IMG/VR virus record: IMGVR_UViG_3300045977_000226
Span: 1-45,600 of that record
DNA from: a virus
DNA length: 45,600 nucleotides
Strand: one strand, 5' to 3'
In this document: in pieces, positions 25,637-33,387 of the stretch
How the letters are laid out: the number at the start of each line of letters is the position of its first letter
How positions within the stretch are numbered: position 1 is the stretch's first letter
The notes under the pieces: generated by a model
What the model was told of the DNA's origin: nothing
The model's input: the letters and a program-made list of their open reading frames with translations, nothing else
Database searches by the model: none
Position numbers and translations under genes: made by a program

Positions 25637-25924
25637 TTATTCGTGCCTCTTGAATCGGATTTCCTGGATCGGCGGATGCGGATGCTGAATCGGCGCGAAT
25701 GAGGGATGCTCAAACATCCCGCAAACCATTGCACGCTCCTCGTCAATCCAGACACGGAGGAGCTTCGCGTCCGGCGGGATCCCATCGCAGGAAAGCGTTT
25801 CCGGACCGCGCGTGCGGAATACCTGCCACCATAGGCCGGCGTCAACCTGGACGATGCGGACCCGGGTTGGCGTGAATGGACTCGCTTCGGCCGCGGCCGC
25901 GGAAGGTTTTTGTTGCTTGCTCAT
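25637..25924 (-). CDS. Small hypothetical head-module protein (95 residues)
   Basis: It begins in ATGA overlap with the preceding membrane protein gene and ends just before the portal start. Segments VRIVQVDAGLWWQVFRTRG and LLRVWIDEERAMVCGMFEH suggest a small beta domain. No known family. It could assist the portal, but nothing shows this directly. Confidence 0.55.
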   Translation of the reverse strand: MSKQQKPSAAAAEASPFTPTRVRIVQVDAGLWWQVFRTRGPETLSCDGIPPDAKLLRVWIDEERAMVCGMFEHPSFAPIQHPHPPIQEIRFKRHE

Positions 25925-26127
25925 TTGATCCATTTCCAAAGAGGTTTGAGGGACAACAGCAGAATCGCGCCGGCGGCGATCGCGCCAGCGCGCGGGTCAT
26001 AACAGGCAACGCCGATCGTGAGCAGGATCCAGCCCGCCAGGAACGACAGCCCATCCACGCCGAGCTTGATCACACCGTCATAGACCGCGCCTACACCGTT
26101 GCTGACGATCTTCCTAACGCGTTTCAT
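25921..26127 (-). CDS. Small membrane protein (68 residues)
   Basis: One or two hydrophobic segments: LSFLAGWILLTIGVACY and AGAIAAGAILLLSL, with basic residues at both ends (MKRVRK, KPLWKWIK). It starts in TGATG overlap with the large terminase stop. A membrane protein between terminase and portal is uncommon; together with the hydrophobic capsid N-terminus it hints at membrane-linked head assembly, but this is speculation. Confidence 0.55.
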   Translation of the reverse strand: MKRVRKIVSNGVGAVYDGVIKLGVDGLSFLAGWILLTIGVACYDPRAGAIAAGAILLLSLKPLWKWIK

Positions 26128-27701
26128 CACATCCACACCGCAATCGGCTTTCCGAGCTTGGGCATGTGCGCTATCACGCTCGCGTGCCCGGTGATCATCG
26201 CGGACATGCCGTCTATGCGTTTATTCGTCTTCAACCGGTTCACCTTCACGGGCTTGATGTTTCCTGCCGCGTCTGCATCGACCGAACAACAATCGGCCAT
26301 CCAGGAGAGCACCGGATTGTTCCCGTGGCGCAGCGACCGATTCATCATCAACCGCTCGATGTCTTTCGCTGGCGCCGACAGCGACGCGAACCCCTGCCCT
26401 GTGGGCTTGATCGTAAATCCGTCGGACTGCAGCTGTGTGGTGATCTGGGTAGCGTTCCACCGATCATTCGCAATTTCTTTGATGTTGTAGATTTCTCCCA
26501 GTTCATTGATTCGCTTTCGAACGAAGTCAAAGTCGATGATGTTGCCATCCGTCAGCTCGATCAGTCCCTGCTTCGCCCAGCGGTCATAGGGCACGTTGTC
26601 CTTCTTGGCCCGGCGGATGATGTCGTGCTTCGGCAGCCAGAAAAACGGAAGAACGAAGAGCTCGTTCCCGATTGGGAACAGCAGAACAAACGCGGTGATG
26701 TCTTGAGTCGTCGACAGATCCATTCCGGCAAAGCAGCTCTTCCCGGCCAGGTCATGGACGTTGAAAGGCGCGCCGCACGCGTTCCACTCATGCATCGGCA
26801 GCCAGCGCATCTCCTGGCCGAGCCATTCATTGCCGCGCAGCCGGCGGAAATTGTTTTGTTCGGATGGCAGGAGCTTCGCCTTCGCCGCGGCCGCGCGCAC
26901 CTTGTCGATCCGGAGGAAGTCGCCGAGCGCTGGATTGGAGGCGTACCACCCGGTGGCTGGCTTCCCCTCCTTTGCGGGTTCGCCCTCGAAGTCCCACTCA
27001 TCCTCATCGCGTTTGGCGTAGATGACTGGGTAAAAGTTCGGATCGTTGATCACTCCCTGCAGGATCTGCCGCGCATATTCATGCTGATCCCAACAGATTG
27101 GAGATTCCCCGGAGATCCCCGCCGTCGTGATCGCCACAAGCAGGGGTTGCGATCGCGTGTCCGATCCCAGGCTGAGAACGTCCCAGAGATCGCGGTTCTT
27201 TTGCCGGTGCAGCTCGTCGTACACCACCATGTGAGGGTTGATGCCGTCCTGGGCGCCGACGTCGGCGGAGATCGCGCGATAGAACGAATTGCGATCGCTC
27301 TTCAGGTAGATCGTCTTCGTTGAATCCACGATCCGGCACATGGCGTTCAGCTCCGGATCATTGCGCACCATCTGCGCCGCCACCCGGAACACGAGCCCCG
27401 CCTGGTCGCGCGTCGACGCCGCCGAATAGATTTCGGCGCCCGGCTCGTCGTCGATCAGGAGACCGCCCAGCGCCAGGCCGGCCGCGAGCTCGGTTTTCCC
27501 GTTTTTCTTTGGAACCTCAATGTAGGCGGTGGAGTACTGCCGATACCCGGTCTTCTCGTTAACCGTGCCCATCAGGTCGGTCACTATCTTTTTCTGCCAT
27601 TGCGGGAGAAGGAACGGCTGTCGCGCGAAGAGGCCCTTCGTGTGGGTCAGGCACTTCTCGAAGAAGTTGGTCCAGATCCGCGCTCGAACTTCATCGTACA
27701 C
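26127..27701 (-). CDS. terL: Terminase large subunit
   Basis: A 524-residue DNA-packaging motor of the HK97/Terminase_1 type. ATPase: Walker A-like IEVPKKNGKTELAAG (about 62-76), Walker B MVVYDELHR (about 158-166) and a coupling segment ITTAG. Nuclease: FAGMDLSTTQDITAF with the first metal-binding Asp (about 335-350) and later acidic residues (NIIDFDF). The start is GTG with GAGG upstream. It works with the P27-like small subunit and probably the HNH nuclease. Confidence 0.96.
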   Translation of the reverse strand: MYDEVRARIWTNFFEKCLTHTKGLFARQPFLLPQWQKKIVTDLMGTVNEKTGYRQYSTAYIEVPKKNGKTELAAGLALGGLLIDDEPGAEIYSAASTRDQAGLVFRVAAQMVRNDPELNAMCRIVDSTKTIYLKSDRNSFYRAISADVGAQDGINPHMVVYDELHRQKNRDLWDVLSLGSDTRSQPLLVAITTAGISGESPICWDQHEYARQILQGVINDPNFYPVIYAKRDEDEWDFEGEPAKEGKPATGWYASNPALGDFLRIDKVRAAAAKAKLLPSEQNNFRRLRGNEWLGQEMRWLPMHEWNACGAPFNVHDLAGKSCFAGMDLSTTQDITAFVLLFPIGNELFVLPFFWLPKHDIIRRAKKDNVPYDRWAKQGLIELTDGNIIDFDFVRKRINELGEIYNIKEIANDRWNATQITTQLQSDGFTIKPTGQGFASLSAPAKDIERLMMNRSLRHGNNPVLSWMADCCSVDADAAGNIKPVKVNRLKTNKRIDGMSAMITGHASVIAHMPKLGKPIAVWM

Positions 27702-27710
27702 GGTGAGACC

Positions 27711-28208
27711 TCAGCTCGAGGCCAACCTCTCCCGCAGCTGTTTCTGCGGAACCTCCATGATGATGTTCGCGCGCACGCGGCCGATCGCCGTCAGGCACAT
27801 ATCATTGCCCAGCTGGCGCATCATCTCCCGCTCGCGTTTGGACACCCAGCTCCAGGGATTCTCATGCTGTGCGCCGGCATCCGTTTTGAGGATGCTGCCC
27901 TCTTTATCGAGGTGGCCCTCGGCTTCAATGAACCGGGCAAACGAGGCGCAGTAGGCCGCCAGGTGTCCGCGATCTGTCCGGCCGAGCAGCCCCAGTTCCT
28001 CCAGAATCGGAACCAGCCGCCGCCATTCCTTTTTGGCTTCCTTCGACAGCTCCTTCGGGCAGGTTGGCCGGACCGTATCGGCGCGGAGTTTTTTGCCGCC
28101 TCCATCACCGCCATCAGTGGATGACGGTCCGGATCCGGGTATCGGGCGGTGGCCCGGATTACCCTCGACGGCCCTCAAGTGTGGTGGCCTGGGGGGGCGC
28201 CCTCTCAT
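27711..28208 (-). CDS. terS: Terminase small subunit, P27 family
   Basis: A 165-residue DNA-recognition subunit. Diagnostic segments are the opening RPPRPPHLRAVEGNPGHRP, CPKELSKEAKKEWRRLVPILEELGLL, DRGHLAAYCASFARFIEAE and a C-terminal ENPWSWVSKREREMMRQLG. The P27 family is usually paired with HK97-type large subunits, as here. It begins in ATGA overlap with the preceding small gene. Confidence 0.93.
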   Translation of the reverse strand: MRGRPPRPPHLRAVEGNPGHRPIPGSGPSSTDGGDGGGKKLRADTVRPTCPKELSKEAKKEWRRLVPILEELGLLGRTDRGHLAAYCASFARFIEAEGHLDKEGSILKTDAGAQHENPWSWVSKREREMMRQLGNDMCLTAIGRVRANIIMEVPQKQLRERLASS

Positions 28209-28447
28209 CGTTGACCCTCCCCCCCTTCAATTTCGCGGGCGCTTTCAGCCGGGGCGCGAGCGGTCGCCAGCGTCGGAGCCGTAGAGACTGGACCCCCGTC
28301 GGGGTGCTCCATCGTCAACGCGATCCCGTGCATGTCGATCTCGCCATCAGTTCCGAAGGCGTGCTGATAGCCAGCAGCTTCGAGCTTGTTGCGGATCTCT
28401 TTGTAAGTCTCCCAGGAGACATCCAGTAAAGCGTATGTATGGCTCAT
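28205..28447 (-). CDS. Small hypothetical protein (80 residues)
   Basis: It lies between the HNH nuclease and the small terminase with ATGA overlaps at both ends, which fixes the start at 28447. The N-terminal part (YALLDVSWETYKEIRNKLEAAGY, GEIDMHGIALTME) resembles a small alpha/beta domain seen in phage hypothetical proteins; the tail is Ala/Glu-rich. Function unknown. Confidence 0.6.
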   Translation of the reverse strand: MSHTYALLDVSWETYKEIRNKLEAAGYQHAFGTDGEIDMHGIALTMEHPDGGPVSTAPTLATARAPAESAREIEGGEGQR

Positions 28448-28812
28448 CGATCCAGTACCTCCGTTCCTGATTTGCGATTGTGGCAGTCCGTGCACAGCCC
28501 CTGATGATTGGAGTGCAACCAAAACAAAGAGCGATCCCTGCGATGGGGCTTCTTATGGTCGACAACGTCGGTCAAACGAATGATTCCTTGCTTGGCGCAT
28601 TCCTCGCACTCGACATGGTTTCTGCCGCAGAGCGAACAGTTGCGTTGCCGCTTGAACCATGCGGTGTAGTCCTTCCAGCGCCGTGTGTAGCCGCGCTCGT
28701 CAGTCGTTCCGCGCACGTCCTGATAAGGGCTGCGCCTCCCATGATCTGGACATGGTTGCGAGTGCGGACACCGAGGGTAGTAACGGCAGCGTGGAGCGAT
28801 TGCATTCGGCAT
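28444..28812 (-). CDS. HNH endonuclease
   Basis: A 122-residue nuclease beside the terminase genes. Cys pairs NCSLCGRNH and ECEECAKQG bind zinc; the HNH core is VVDHKKPHRRDRSLFWLHSNHQGLCTDCHNRK, with His in VDHKKP, N in HSN and the final CHNRK. In HK97-like phages a neighbouring HNH protein stimulates terminase cutting at cos, so a similar role is likely. It starts in TGATG overlap with the zinc-finger gene. Confidence 0.9.
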   Translation of the reverse strand: MPNAIAPRCRYYPRCPHSQPCPDHGRRSPYQDVRGTTDERGYTRRWKDYTAWFKRQRNCSLCGRNHVECEECAKQGIIRLTDVVDHKKPHRRDRSLFWLHSNHQGLCTDCHNRKSGTEVLDR

Positions 28813-29231
28813 CAGGCGGAACCGGCTTTCCTCGTGGCCTGACCTCCACGCCTCTCGGTGTGATCTTCCCTCTTGTGAATGCTGAGGGCGTGAGCGTCAG
28901 CGAAATCCTTCCGGCAGAAGTTACACGTCAGTGAATGCTCATTGGCCTTGTGGATCTCGAGCGCGCGAGCGTCAGGAAAACCTTTCGCGCAATAACTACA
29001 CTTTTCCGTTTTCGGGAAAGACGCTCCTTCGCACGCAATCCGATGCCGCCCTTTCCCGGACCCAGCCATGACGCGGCCGCAGTCAGGACACGTCCATGGA
29101 GCACTGGGCGCACGCTTCCTGGTAGAGCCGTCAGATGAGACTTTGCCGGCGGATCCTTCCAGCGCATTGATTGCCGTTTCGATGCGGGCGCGCTCCTGGC
29201 GAAGCTGTTCGATGATTGAATTCACACTCAT
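28812..29231 (-). CDS. C2H2 zinc-finger protein
   Basis: A 139-residue protein. The N-terminus is a helical or coiled segment (SIIEQLRQERARIETAINAL), then a CPDCGR Cys pair with a distant H/C set, then two tandem C2H2 fingers: CSYCAKGFPDARALEIHKANEH and CNFCRKDFADAHALSIHKREDH-type units of the C-x2-C-x12-H-x4-H pattern (each 22 residues long). Tandem classical fingers are rare in bacteria and phages. The place before HNH and terminase suggests DNA binding near the packaging site or in late regulation. Confidence 0.8.
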   Translation of the reverse strand: MSVNSIIEQLRQERARIETAINALEGSAGKVSSDGSTRKRAPSAPWTCPDCGRVMAGSGKGRHRIACEGASFPKTEKCSYCAKGFPDARALEIHKANEHSLTCNFCRKDFADAHALSIHKREDHTERRGGQATRKAGSA

Positions 29232-29254
29232 TTGTCGTTACCGCTCCCTGATCC

Positions 29255-29743
29255 TCAAACAGAAGAATCCGCAAATAGGGTTTTAACCTTCGACGTCAGA
29301 CCGTCACAGAATTCGAGGATCCTTGCCTCGCTCCGATGCTCTCCGCACCATTCGCCGGCATAGTCCGGCCCGGGCATCCGCGTCGGTGAATGAAAGCTGA
29401 CCTGTCCGTTGGGAAGATCGACATACATGACCCATGACGCGCCGCCATCAAAGACCACGTTTTGATCCTGCTTCCATCCCCATGTGACGCCGAGCGATCG
29501 CCCGTGTGCACTCAGGACGCTGGCGAGGAGTCCCATTGACCAGCTTTTACGCTCATACGCCATACTGCGATAGGAGCCGCGGCCGCGAACGCCGCCTCGA
29601 TACACCTTCGCCCGGGCCGAGCACTTTTGCGCTCGAAACAGATTCATGGCCAGAATGCCGACCGGGCCGAGCTGCTCCAGCTGTTGGTAGTAGCGTTTGG
29701 TGAGCTCGCCGTCTGAACCGGAATAGACCTCGATCGCCTTCAT
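29255..29743 (-). CDS. Conserved phage hypothetical protein
   Basis: A 162-residue protein. The start ATG 29743 overlaps the preceding stop (ATGA). The C-terminal half (SWVMYVDLPNGQVSFHSPTR ... GPDYAGEWCG ... ARILEFCDGL) resembles a domain that recurs in phage genomes without known function, and the N-terminal half contains a Lys/Arg-rich linker. It lies in the replication-to-packaging interval. Confidence 0.65.
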   Translation of the reverse strand: MKAIEVYSGSDGELTKRYYQQLEQLGPVGILAMNLFRAQKCSARAKVYRGGVRGRGSYRSMAYERKSWSMGLLASVLSAHGRSLGVTWGWKQDQNVVFDGGASWVMYVDLPNGQVSFHSPTRMPGPDYAGEWCGEHRSEARILEFCDGLTSKVKTLFADSSV

Positions 29744-30606
29744 ATCTCTTCGATCCTCAGAGGCGCGTACTGGATTTCGAACCACTTCTTTTTCACTCTG
29801 TACATGGCGGTCTTGTATCCCTTGGCGTCGACAATGTGGATCTGGCCGGCGCGATCGCGATAAACGAAATCGGCGACGTAGCTGGACACGTGCGCAGGAG
29901 ATCCGTCTCCATCTCTGGCGACCGTGTCGAGAGAGAACCGTTTCTGCAGCTGCAGCTCCGTGATTTCTCTACGGCTTTCCAGCGTCTTGAGAAGGAGATA
30001 GCAATCCCGTTCATGGACGGAATCGAACACGATGCCGTCTTCGGTGCGATCGGCCTTGCTGCCGATGTTGTACTTCGATGCGCGGCGACCATAGAGCGCC
30101 TTGTCGATTTCCGACTTGCTCAATGAGCCTCCTGCGCGGCCGCCGAAAAGTTTTCCCTTCAGGACCAGAATCGTTTTCTCGACTTCGCTCAGTTTTTCGA
30201 TGAGGGCGGGAGCGTCATGGCCCGAACGAATTCCTTTCAGCGCTTCGGTGGTGAGCCGGTCCGTGAGATAGCAAACCTGCGCGTGCGATCGCCTCGCAAA
30301 GTTCAACAGCGTCCGATAGTGATCACCAGGCTTGAGCCGGCTGGTGTGTTTCGGACTCCCGGGATCCGCTCCAGCGGCGCCGCCTCCTGAGCCTTTGGCG
30401 AGATGCCTCCGGATCGAACTCACTGCGCCGCCGGAGGTCATTCCCTCCTTAATGGCCATGTCGAGCACCGCCGGCTGCTCGGACATCGGCACAAGCGCGA
30501 GCTCGAAGGCCACAGTCAGTGCAATGCGCTTGGAGTCCGGCGCGTTGGGTTCGACAAGTTTCTGGAATTCTGGAGATAACTTGATGAGCCGCGCGTAGAG
30601 ATAACA
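29740..30606 (-). CDS. ParB-like/DUF1064 fusion, 3' part after a frameshift
   Basis: This frame continues the ParB-like gene at 30449-31336 after a single-base shift. From 30603 it reads YLYARLIKLSPEFQKLVEPN, the expected continuation of the ParB helix-turn-helix, a linker, and a C-terminal domain of about 100 residues of the DUF1064 / PD-(D/E)XK kind (FDSVHERDCYLLLKTLESRR; YVADFVYRDRAG; IHIVDAKGYKTAMYRVKKKW). The frame has no convincing start of its own. The joined protein would be about 531 residues. DUF1064 nucleases are common beside phage replication genes. Confidence 0.75.
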   Translation of the reverse strand, partial: CYLYARLIKLSPEFQKLVEPNAPDSKRIALTVAFELALVPMSEQPAVLDMAIKEGMTSGGAVSSIRRHLAKGSGGGAAGADPGSPKHTSRLKPGDHYRTLLNFARRSHAQVCYLTDRLTTEALKGIRSGHDAPALIEKLSEVEKTILVLKGKLFGGRAGGSLSKSEIDKALYGRRASKYNIGSKADRTEDGIVFDSVHERDCYLLLKTLESRREITELQLQKRFSLDTVARDGDGSPAHVSSYVADFVYRDRAGQIHIVDAKGYKTAMYRVKKKWFEIQYAPLRIEEI

Positions 30607-31336
30607 CCCAGTAGCTTGATTTGCCGAAGAGCACGGCAATTTCATCCATGGTGCGCCCGCCTCGCTTCGATAGACGGTCAATGGCGGCGGAAACCTCCAT
30701 TGGCGTGTGCTCCGCGCGCTGGAAGTTTGACGCGATCGACATCTCGAACTGGTCTTCATCGTCAGTCGGCTGCACCACGATCGCGCGATAGGGCACGCCA
30801 ACCTTCGTGCACGCATGCCAGCGGCGCTGACCATCAATCAACTCGAATTCGTGCTTTGGGTCGCCCTTGATCTTTCGGACGAGGCCTGGCTGCAGCTGGC
30901 CGCGTTTCATGATGCTGCGCTCCAGCGCCGCCAGTTCCTCTTTGTCGAAGTAACGCCGCGGCTGATCAGCGAGTGGCCGGATCCGCGCAGTTGGAATCGT
31001 GAGAACCTGTCCCGCTACCGGCTCGGCCGACTCTCGGCGGTTCGGCATTTTCAACGTCGACGGAGTATTGCGATTGGCGGCGCCGCCGTGCTCGAGATGG
31101 AATTCGCACGCGCCATGGATGTGATCGGTAACGATCGAGTCCGGTCCGCGATACCCCTGCAACAAGCAGTGAAGACAAAACCGCCACGGTGAGGCGCATG
31201 CCCGGGCGTCACACGTCCGCTCATTGGTCCGGATGATGCTGCACTGCTCCTGGCATTGCGTCTTACCGATCGCCTCATGGAAAAGCGGACACTGGACGGT
31301 GAGGACCGGCGCGGCCGGCTTCTTGCGTTTGCTCAT
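30449..31336 (-). CDS. ParB-like/DUF1064 fusion, 5' part (frame breaks near 30604)
   Basis: An N-terminal Cys-rich region (CPLFHEAIGKTQCQEQC, CDARACASPWRFCLHC) of about 80 residues is followed by a ParB/Sulfiredoxin-like domain: RIRPLADQPRRYFDKEELAAL, GQLQPGLVRKI, LIDGQRRWHACTKVG and SNFQRAEHTPMEVSAAIDRL. The conserved sequence continues to FGKSSYWV at about residue 244 and then turns to unrelated residues, whereas the other frame continues the fold. The region after 30604 in this frame is therefore probably not native. It starts in ATGA overlap with the DnaC-like gene. Confidence 0.75.
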   Translation of the reverse strand: MSKRKKPAAPVLTVQCPLFHEAIGKTQCQEQCSIIRTNERTCDARACASPWRFCLHCLLQGYRGPDSIVTDHIHGACEFHLEHGGAANRNTPSTLKMPNRRESAEPVAGQVLTIPTARIRPLADQPRRYFDKEELAALERSIMKRGQLQPGLVRKIKGDPKHEFELIDGQRRWHACTKVGVPYRAIVVQPTDDEDQFEMSIASNFQRAEHTPMEVSAAIDRLSKRGGRTMDEIAVLFGKSSYWVLSLRAAHQVISRIPETCRTQRAGLQAHCTDCGLRARACADVRAAGGARHGH

Positions 31337-32064
31337 TGGTGTTTCCCATAGCGCCGGTCAGCGCCCTGCATCTGAAAGAAATTCAGCTGGCCGGTGTCGT
31401 TGTTCCAGCACAGACCCTTCACCCTCGAGTGTGTGCGTTCACTGAGATATTCCTGGAGCTGCGCCGGGCCCGACGTCTCCGAAACCAGTTTGTTCGTTGT
31501 GAAGATCAGCGGCCTTTTTGCTGCGCTTCGTTGCTCGATGATCAGGTAGAGGGTTTCCTCGGCGTAGCCGTTGGAGCGTTCGGCGCCGATATCGTCCAGG
31601 ACGAGCAATGGCACACGGACCAACTCGTCGATGATGTCCGTCTCGGATCTTCCACTGGCGTTGAACGTATCGCGCAGCGCGCGCATCAGCATCGGAACGC
31701 CAACGAAGTGCGCCTCGACGTTCACCGCCTGCAGGATGGCTGCCGCCAGATGACTCTTTCCGGTACCGGGAGCGCCGGCAAACAGGATCCCTCTGCTCGG
31801 ACGTTCGGCATATCGCTGCGCGGCATTGAACGCAAAACGGACGCTGGTGGAAACACCACTCAGCAGGAATGACTTCAACGTGGCCTGGCGCAGATTCTCT
31901 GGCAGGGGCCATGCGCCTTCGCCCGCGTGGAACTGTCTCTTGCGCGCGATGCGGTCCGTCACGCAGTGGCAGCTCTTCACGCCAACGGCGCCGCCCTGCT
32001 GGACGTGAATGAATCCGGTGTATTTGCAATCCGGGCAGCCGCGTTCTTCCACAACTGTGCTCAT
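31333..32064 (-). CDS. DnaC/IstB-like helicase loader ATPase
   Basis: A 243-residue AAA+ protein. Zinc-binding N-terminus (CPDCKYTGF ... CHC), then Walker A FAGAPGTGKSHLAAA (about 96-110), Walker B VPLLVLDDIGAERS (about 151-164), sensor-like LIFTTNK and a C-terminal ERTHSRVKGLC arginine region. Such proteins load the replicative helicase at the phage origin. It follows the initiator gene with 3 bases between them. Confidence 0.88.
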   Translation of the reverse strand: MSTVVEERGCPDCKYTGFIHVQQGGAVGVKSCHCVTDRIARKRQFHAGEGAWPLPENLRQATLKSFLLSGVSTSVRFAFNAAQRYAERPSRGILFAGAPGTGKSHLAAAILQAVNVEAHFVGVPMLMRALRDTFNASGRSETDIIDELVRVPLLVLDDIGAERSNGYAEETLYLIIEQRSAAKRPLIFTTNKLVSETSGPAQLQEYLSERTHSRVKGLCWNNDTGQLNFFQMQGADRRYGKHQ

Positions 32065-32067
32065 GGG

Positions 32068-32871
32068 TTATTCGTCCTCCGGAACTGGGATGTATTGAAG
32101 TTCGCGTTCCCGCTCGCTCTGGTTGTGTTTCCCGTTTCGTCCGGCGAACGCGTTGATGTTTTGGCAGAACCAGCGCAGCGGGTGTCCCTGCTTCTGGTGA
32201 AACTGGTCGGTACTCTCGAGGAATTGCAAGGCGCGAGCCTGGAGCCGCTCCAGGGTGAAGCCAGGATCGTCGACGGTTTTCTTCAGCAGCGCGTCCAGTG
32301 CAACGAAATCGGACTTGTCTGTGACGAGCCGGGATCCACGGATTTGCTCAAACCTGGCAATGAAGAAATCCGAGAATGGCCGCCGGCGGTTTTCAGCCGG
32401 CGGGGCCGCAGGCCCTTTCCCTTCTGTCTCTTCTCTACTCTGTCTCTTCTCTGTCTCTCGCGAGCGCGCGGACGCGCGCGATGGTAGCGGCTTGCTAGCA
32501 AGATGCTCCGGTTTTGCTGGCGCGTTTGATAGCGTCGCGTCAGCATCAGCGCTAGCAACACGCTCCGGTTTTGCTGGCGCGCCGCCTGCGGATTGCTCCA
32601 CTCGTTCAATCCAGCCGGCTTCAATGAGGCGCGCGATCGGGATGGGCTTTGTAGTCGCCATCTCCTTCTTCAGCCAGGCGGGATTCTCCGGAATGCGGTT
32701 ATCCGTTTGCGAGGCAACAATGTAGAAACTGATAAGGAAATACCGCTCAGTCTCATTCAGATCGAAGAACCGCGGATCACTCCACAGGTCGCGATAGAGC
32801 TTGATCCATGGCGGCTTCCGATCTCGGTAGTGCTGGAGCTTTTCGAAGTCGATGACGCGGAGGAATGTCAC
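32068..32871 (-). CDS. Replication initiator-like winged-helix protein
   Basis: A 267-residue protein. The N-terminus (KPPWIKLYRDLWSDPRFFDL, ETERYFLISFYIVAS, WIERVEQ) has the winged-helix pattern of phage replication-initiation proteins. A low-complexity linker (about 95-160) holds a repeated PAKPE(R/H)(V/L)AS unit, and the C-terminal region (LRWFCQNINAFAGRN) may contact the loader. The GTG at 32871 follows GGAGG seven bases upstream. With the next gene (DnaC-like) it forms an initiator/loader pair like lambda O and P. Confidence 0.8.
   Translation of the reverse strand: MTFLRVIDFEKLQHYRDRKPPWIKLYRDLWSDPRFFDLNETERYFLISFYIVASQTDNRIPENPAWLKKEMATTKPIPIARLIEAGWIERVEQSAGGAPAKPERVASADADATLSNAPAKPEHLASKPLPSRASARSRETEKRQSREETEGKGPAAPPAENRRRPFSDFFIARFEQIRGSRLVTDKSDFVALDALLKKTVDDPGFTLERLQARALQFLESTDQFHQKQGHPLRWFCQNINAFAGRNGKHNQSERERELQYIPVPEDE
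32494..32581. repeat. Two 31-bp direct repeats inside the initiator gene; candidate origin iterons
   Basis: Copies at 32494-32524 and 32551-32581 share 27-28 of 31 bases (gctagcaa..., then gctccggttttgctggcgcg), 57 bp apart. The first overlaps a perfect 12-bp palindrome CTTGCTAGCAAG (32491-32502). Lambda-like phages place the origin as repeats inside the initiator gene, which supports the idea. The repeats could also just encode the protein repeat of the linker. Confidence 0.55.
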
Positions 32872-32974
32872 GCGGACACCTCCGCTCGCTCAATTGATTC
32901 AAAGACAGTCAAACAACGCGTCCTTGGGTAACAGGTGAACAACAGCCGCCGGTGGAGCTGGCGGACGCTTCAGA

Positions 32975-33211
32975 TCAGAAGCCGAGCACCTGCCCGAGGC
33001 CCCAAAAGAAGCCAACGGCGCCGATGACGGCAAAGAAGCCGATCGTTACCTTGAACGCGAGAACAGCTTTGCGATTGCGCCAGATCCGCCGGCCGCAATC
33101 GGGACAGTGTCCAGTAAGATGGGAGCCGAAGGACCGCACGTCCTCCGGCTTATTGAAGTCGTAATTGCGAAGTTGTCTGCTCACGAGAAGCACCCCACCA
33201 GGCCGCCGCAC
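32975..33211 (-). CDS. Small zinc-binding membrane protein (69-78 residues)
   Basis: A CPDCGRRIWRNRK motif precedes a C-terminal membrane helix (VTIGFFAVIGAVGFFWGLG). The start is uncertain: the frame is open from 33211 and a GTG at 33184 (VSRQLRNYDF) may be better. It lies between attP and the initiator gene, at one prophage end, where small transferred genes are common. Function unknown. Between its stop and the initiator there is a short CCGCC/GGCGG inverted repeat but no T run. Confidence 0.5.
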   Translation of the reverse strand: MRRPGGVLLVSRQLRNYDFNKPEDVRSFGSHLTGHCPDCGRRIWRNRKAVLAFKVTIGFFAVIGAVGFFWGLGQVLGF

Positions 33212-33232
33212 GGTCGCCTATAAATCGCCTGT
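33211..33232. repeat. Arm-type-like repeat left of attP core
   Basis: CGGTCGCCTATAAATCGCCT plus GT is 22 bp and matches 33407-33428 at 20 of 22 positions. Each copy holds two TCGCCT units 11 bp apart. The location on one side of the attP core, with the partner on the other side, is what arm-type integrase sites look like. Confidence 0.55.
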
Positions 33233-33340
33233 GCAATGTGCGTGGCTTTGATCCGGCGTGGATCTCAGTTTTGGCGAAAACCCTTGCCGGAATTGGTTAA
33301 TGAATGCTTTTGAGATAGTCTGATTGAGGCTTGGGAAATA

Positions 33341-33381
33341 CTCTGGATCTGCTTATCGGGGTTCGAATCCCTGCCTCCCAG
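33341..33381 (+). other. attP: attP core: 3' half of a tRNA-Gln(CUG) gene
   Basis: From 33341 the plus strand reads as a tRNA 3' half: anticodon loop CTCTGGA (anticodon CTG), 3' side of the anticodon stem TCTGC, variable TTATC, T arm CGGGG-TTCGAAT-CCCTG, acceptor CCTCCCA and discriminator G. A U1-A72 pair and G73 would be expected for tRNA-Gln. The 5' half is absent: the five bases before the loop (AAATA) cannot pair with TCTGC. A tRNA 3' end directly downstream of an integrase gene is the standard attP arrangement, and integration would rebuild the host tRNA gene. Confidence 0.85.
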
Positions 33382-33387
33382 TTAGAC

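Noticed and set aside
33262-33381. A complete tRNA gene at attP
   Set aside because: Only the 3' half from the anticodon loop is present; upstream bases do not pair with the acceptor or anticodon stem.
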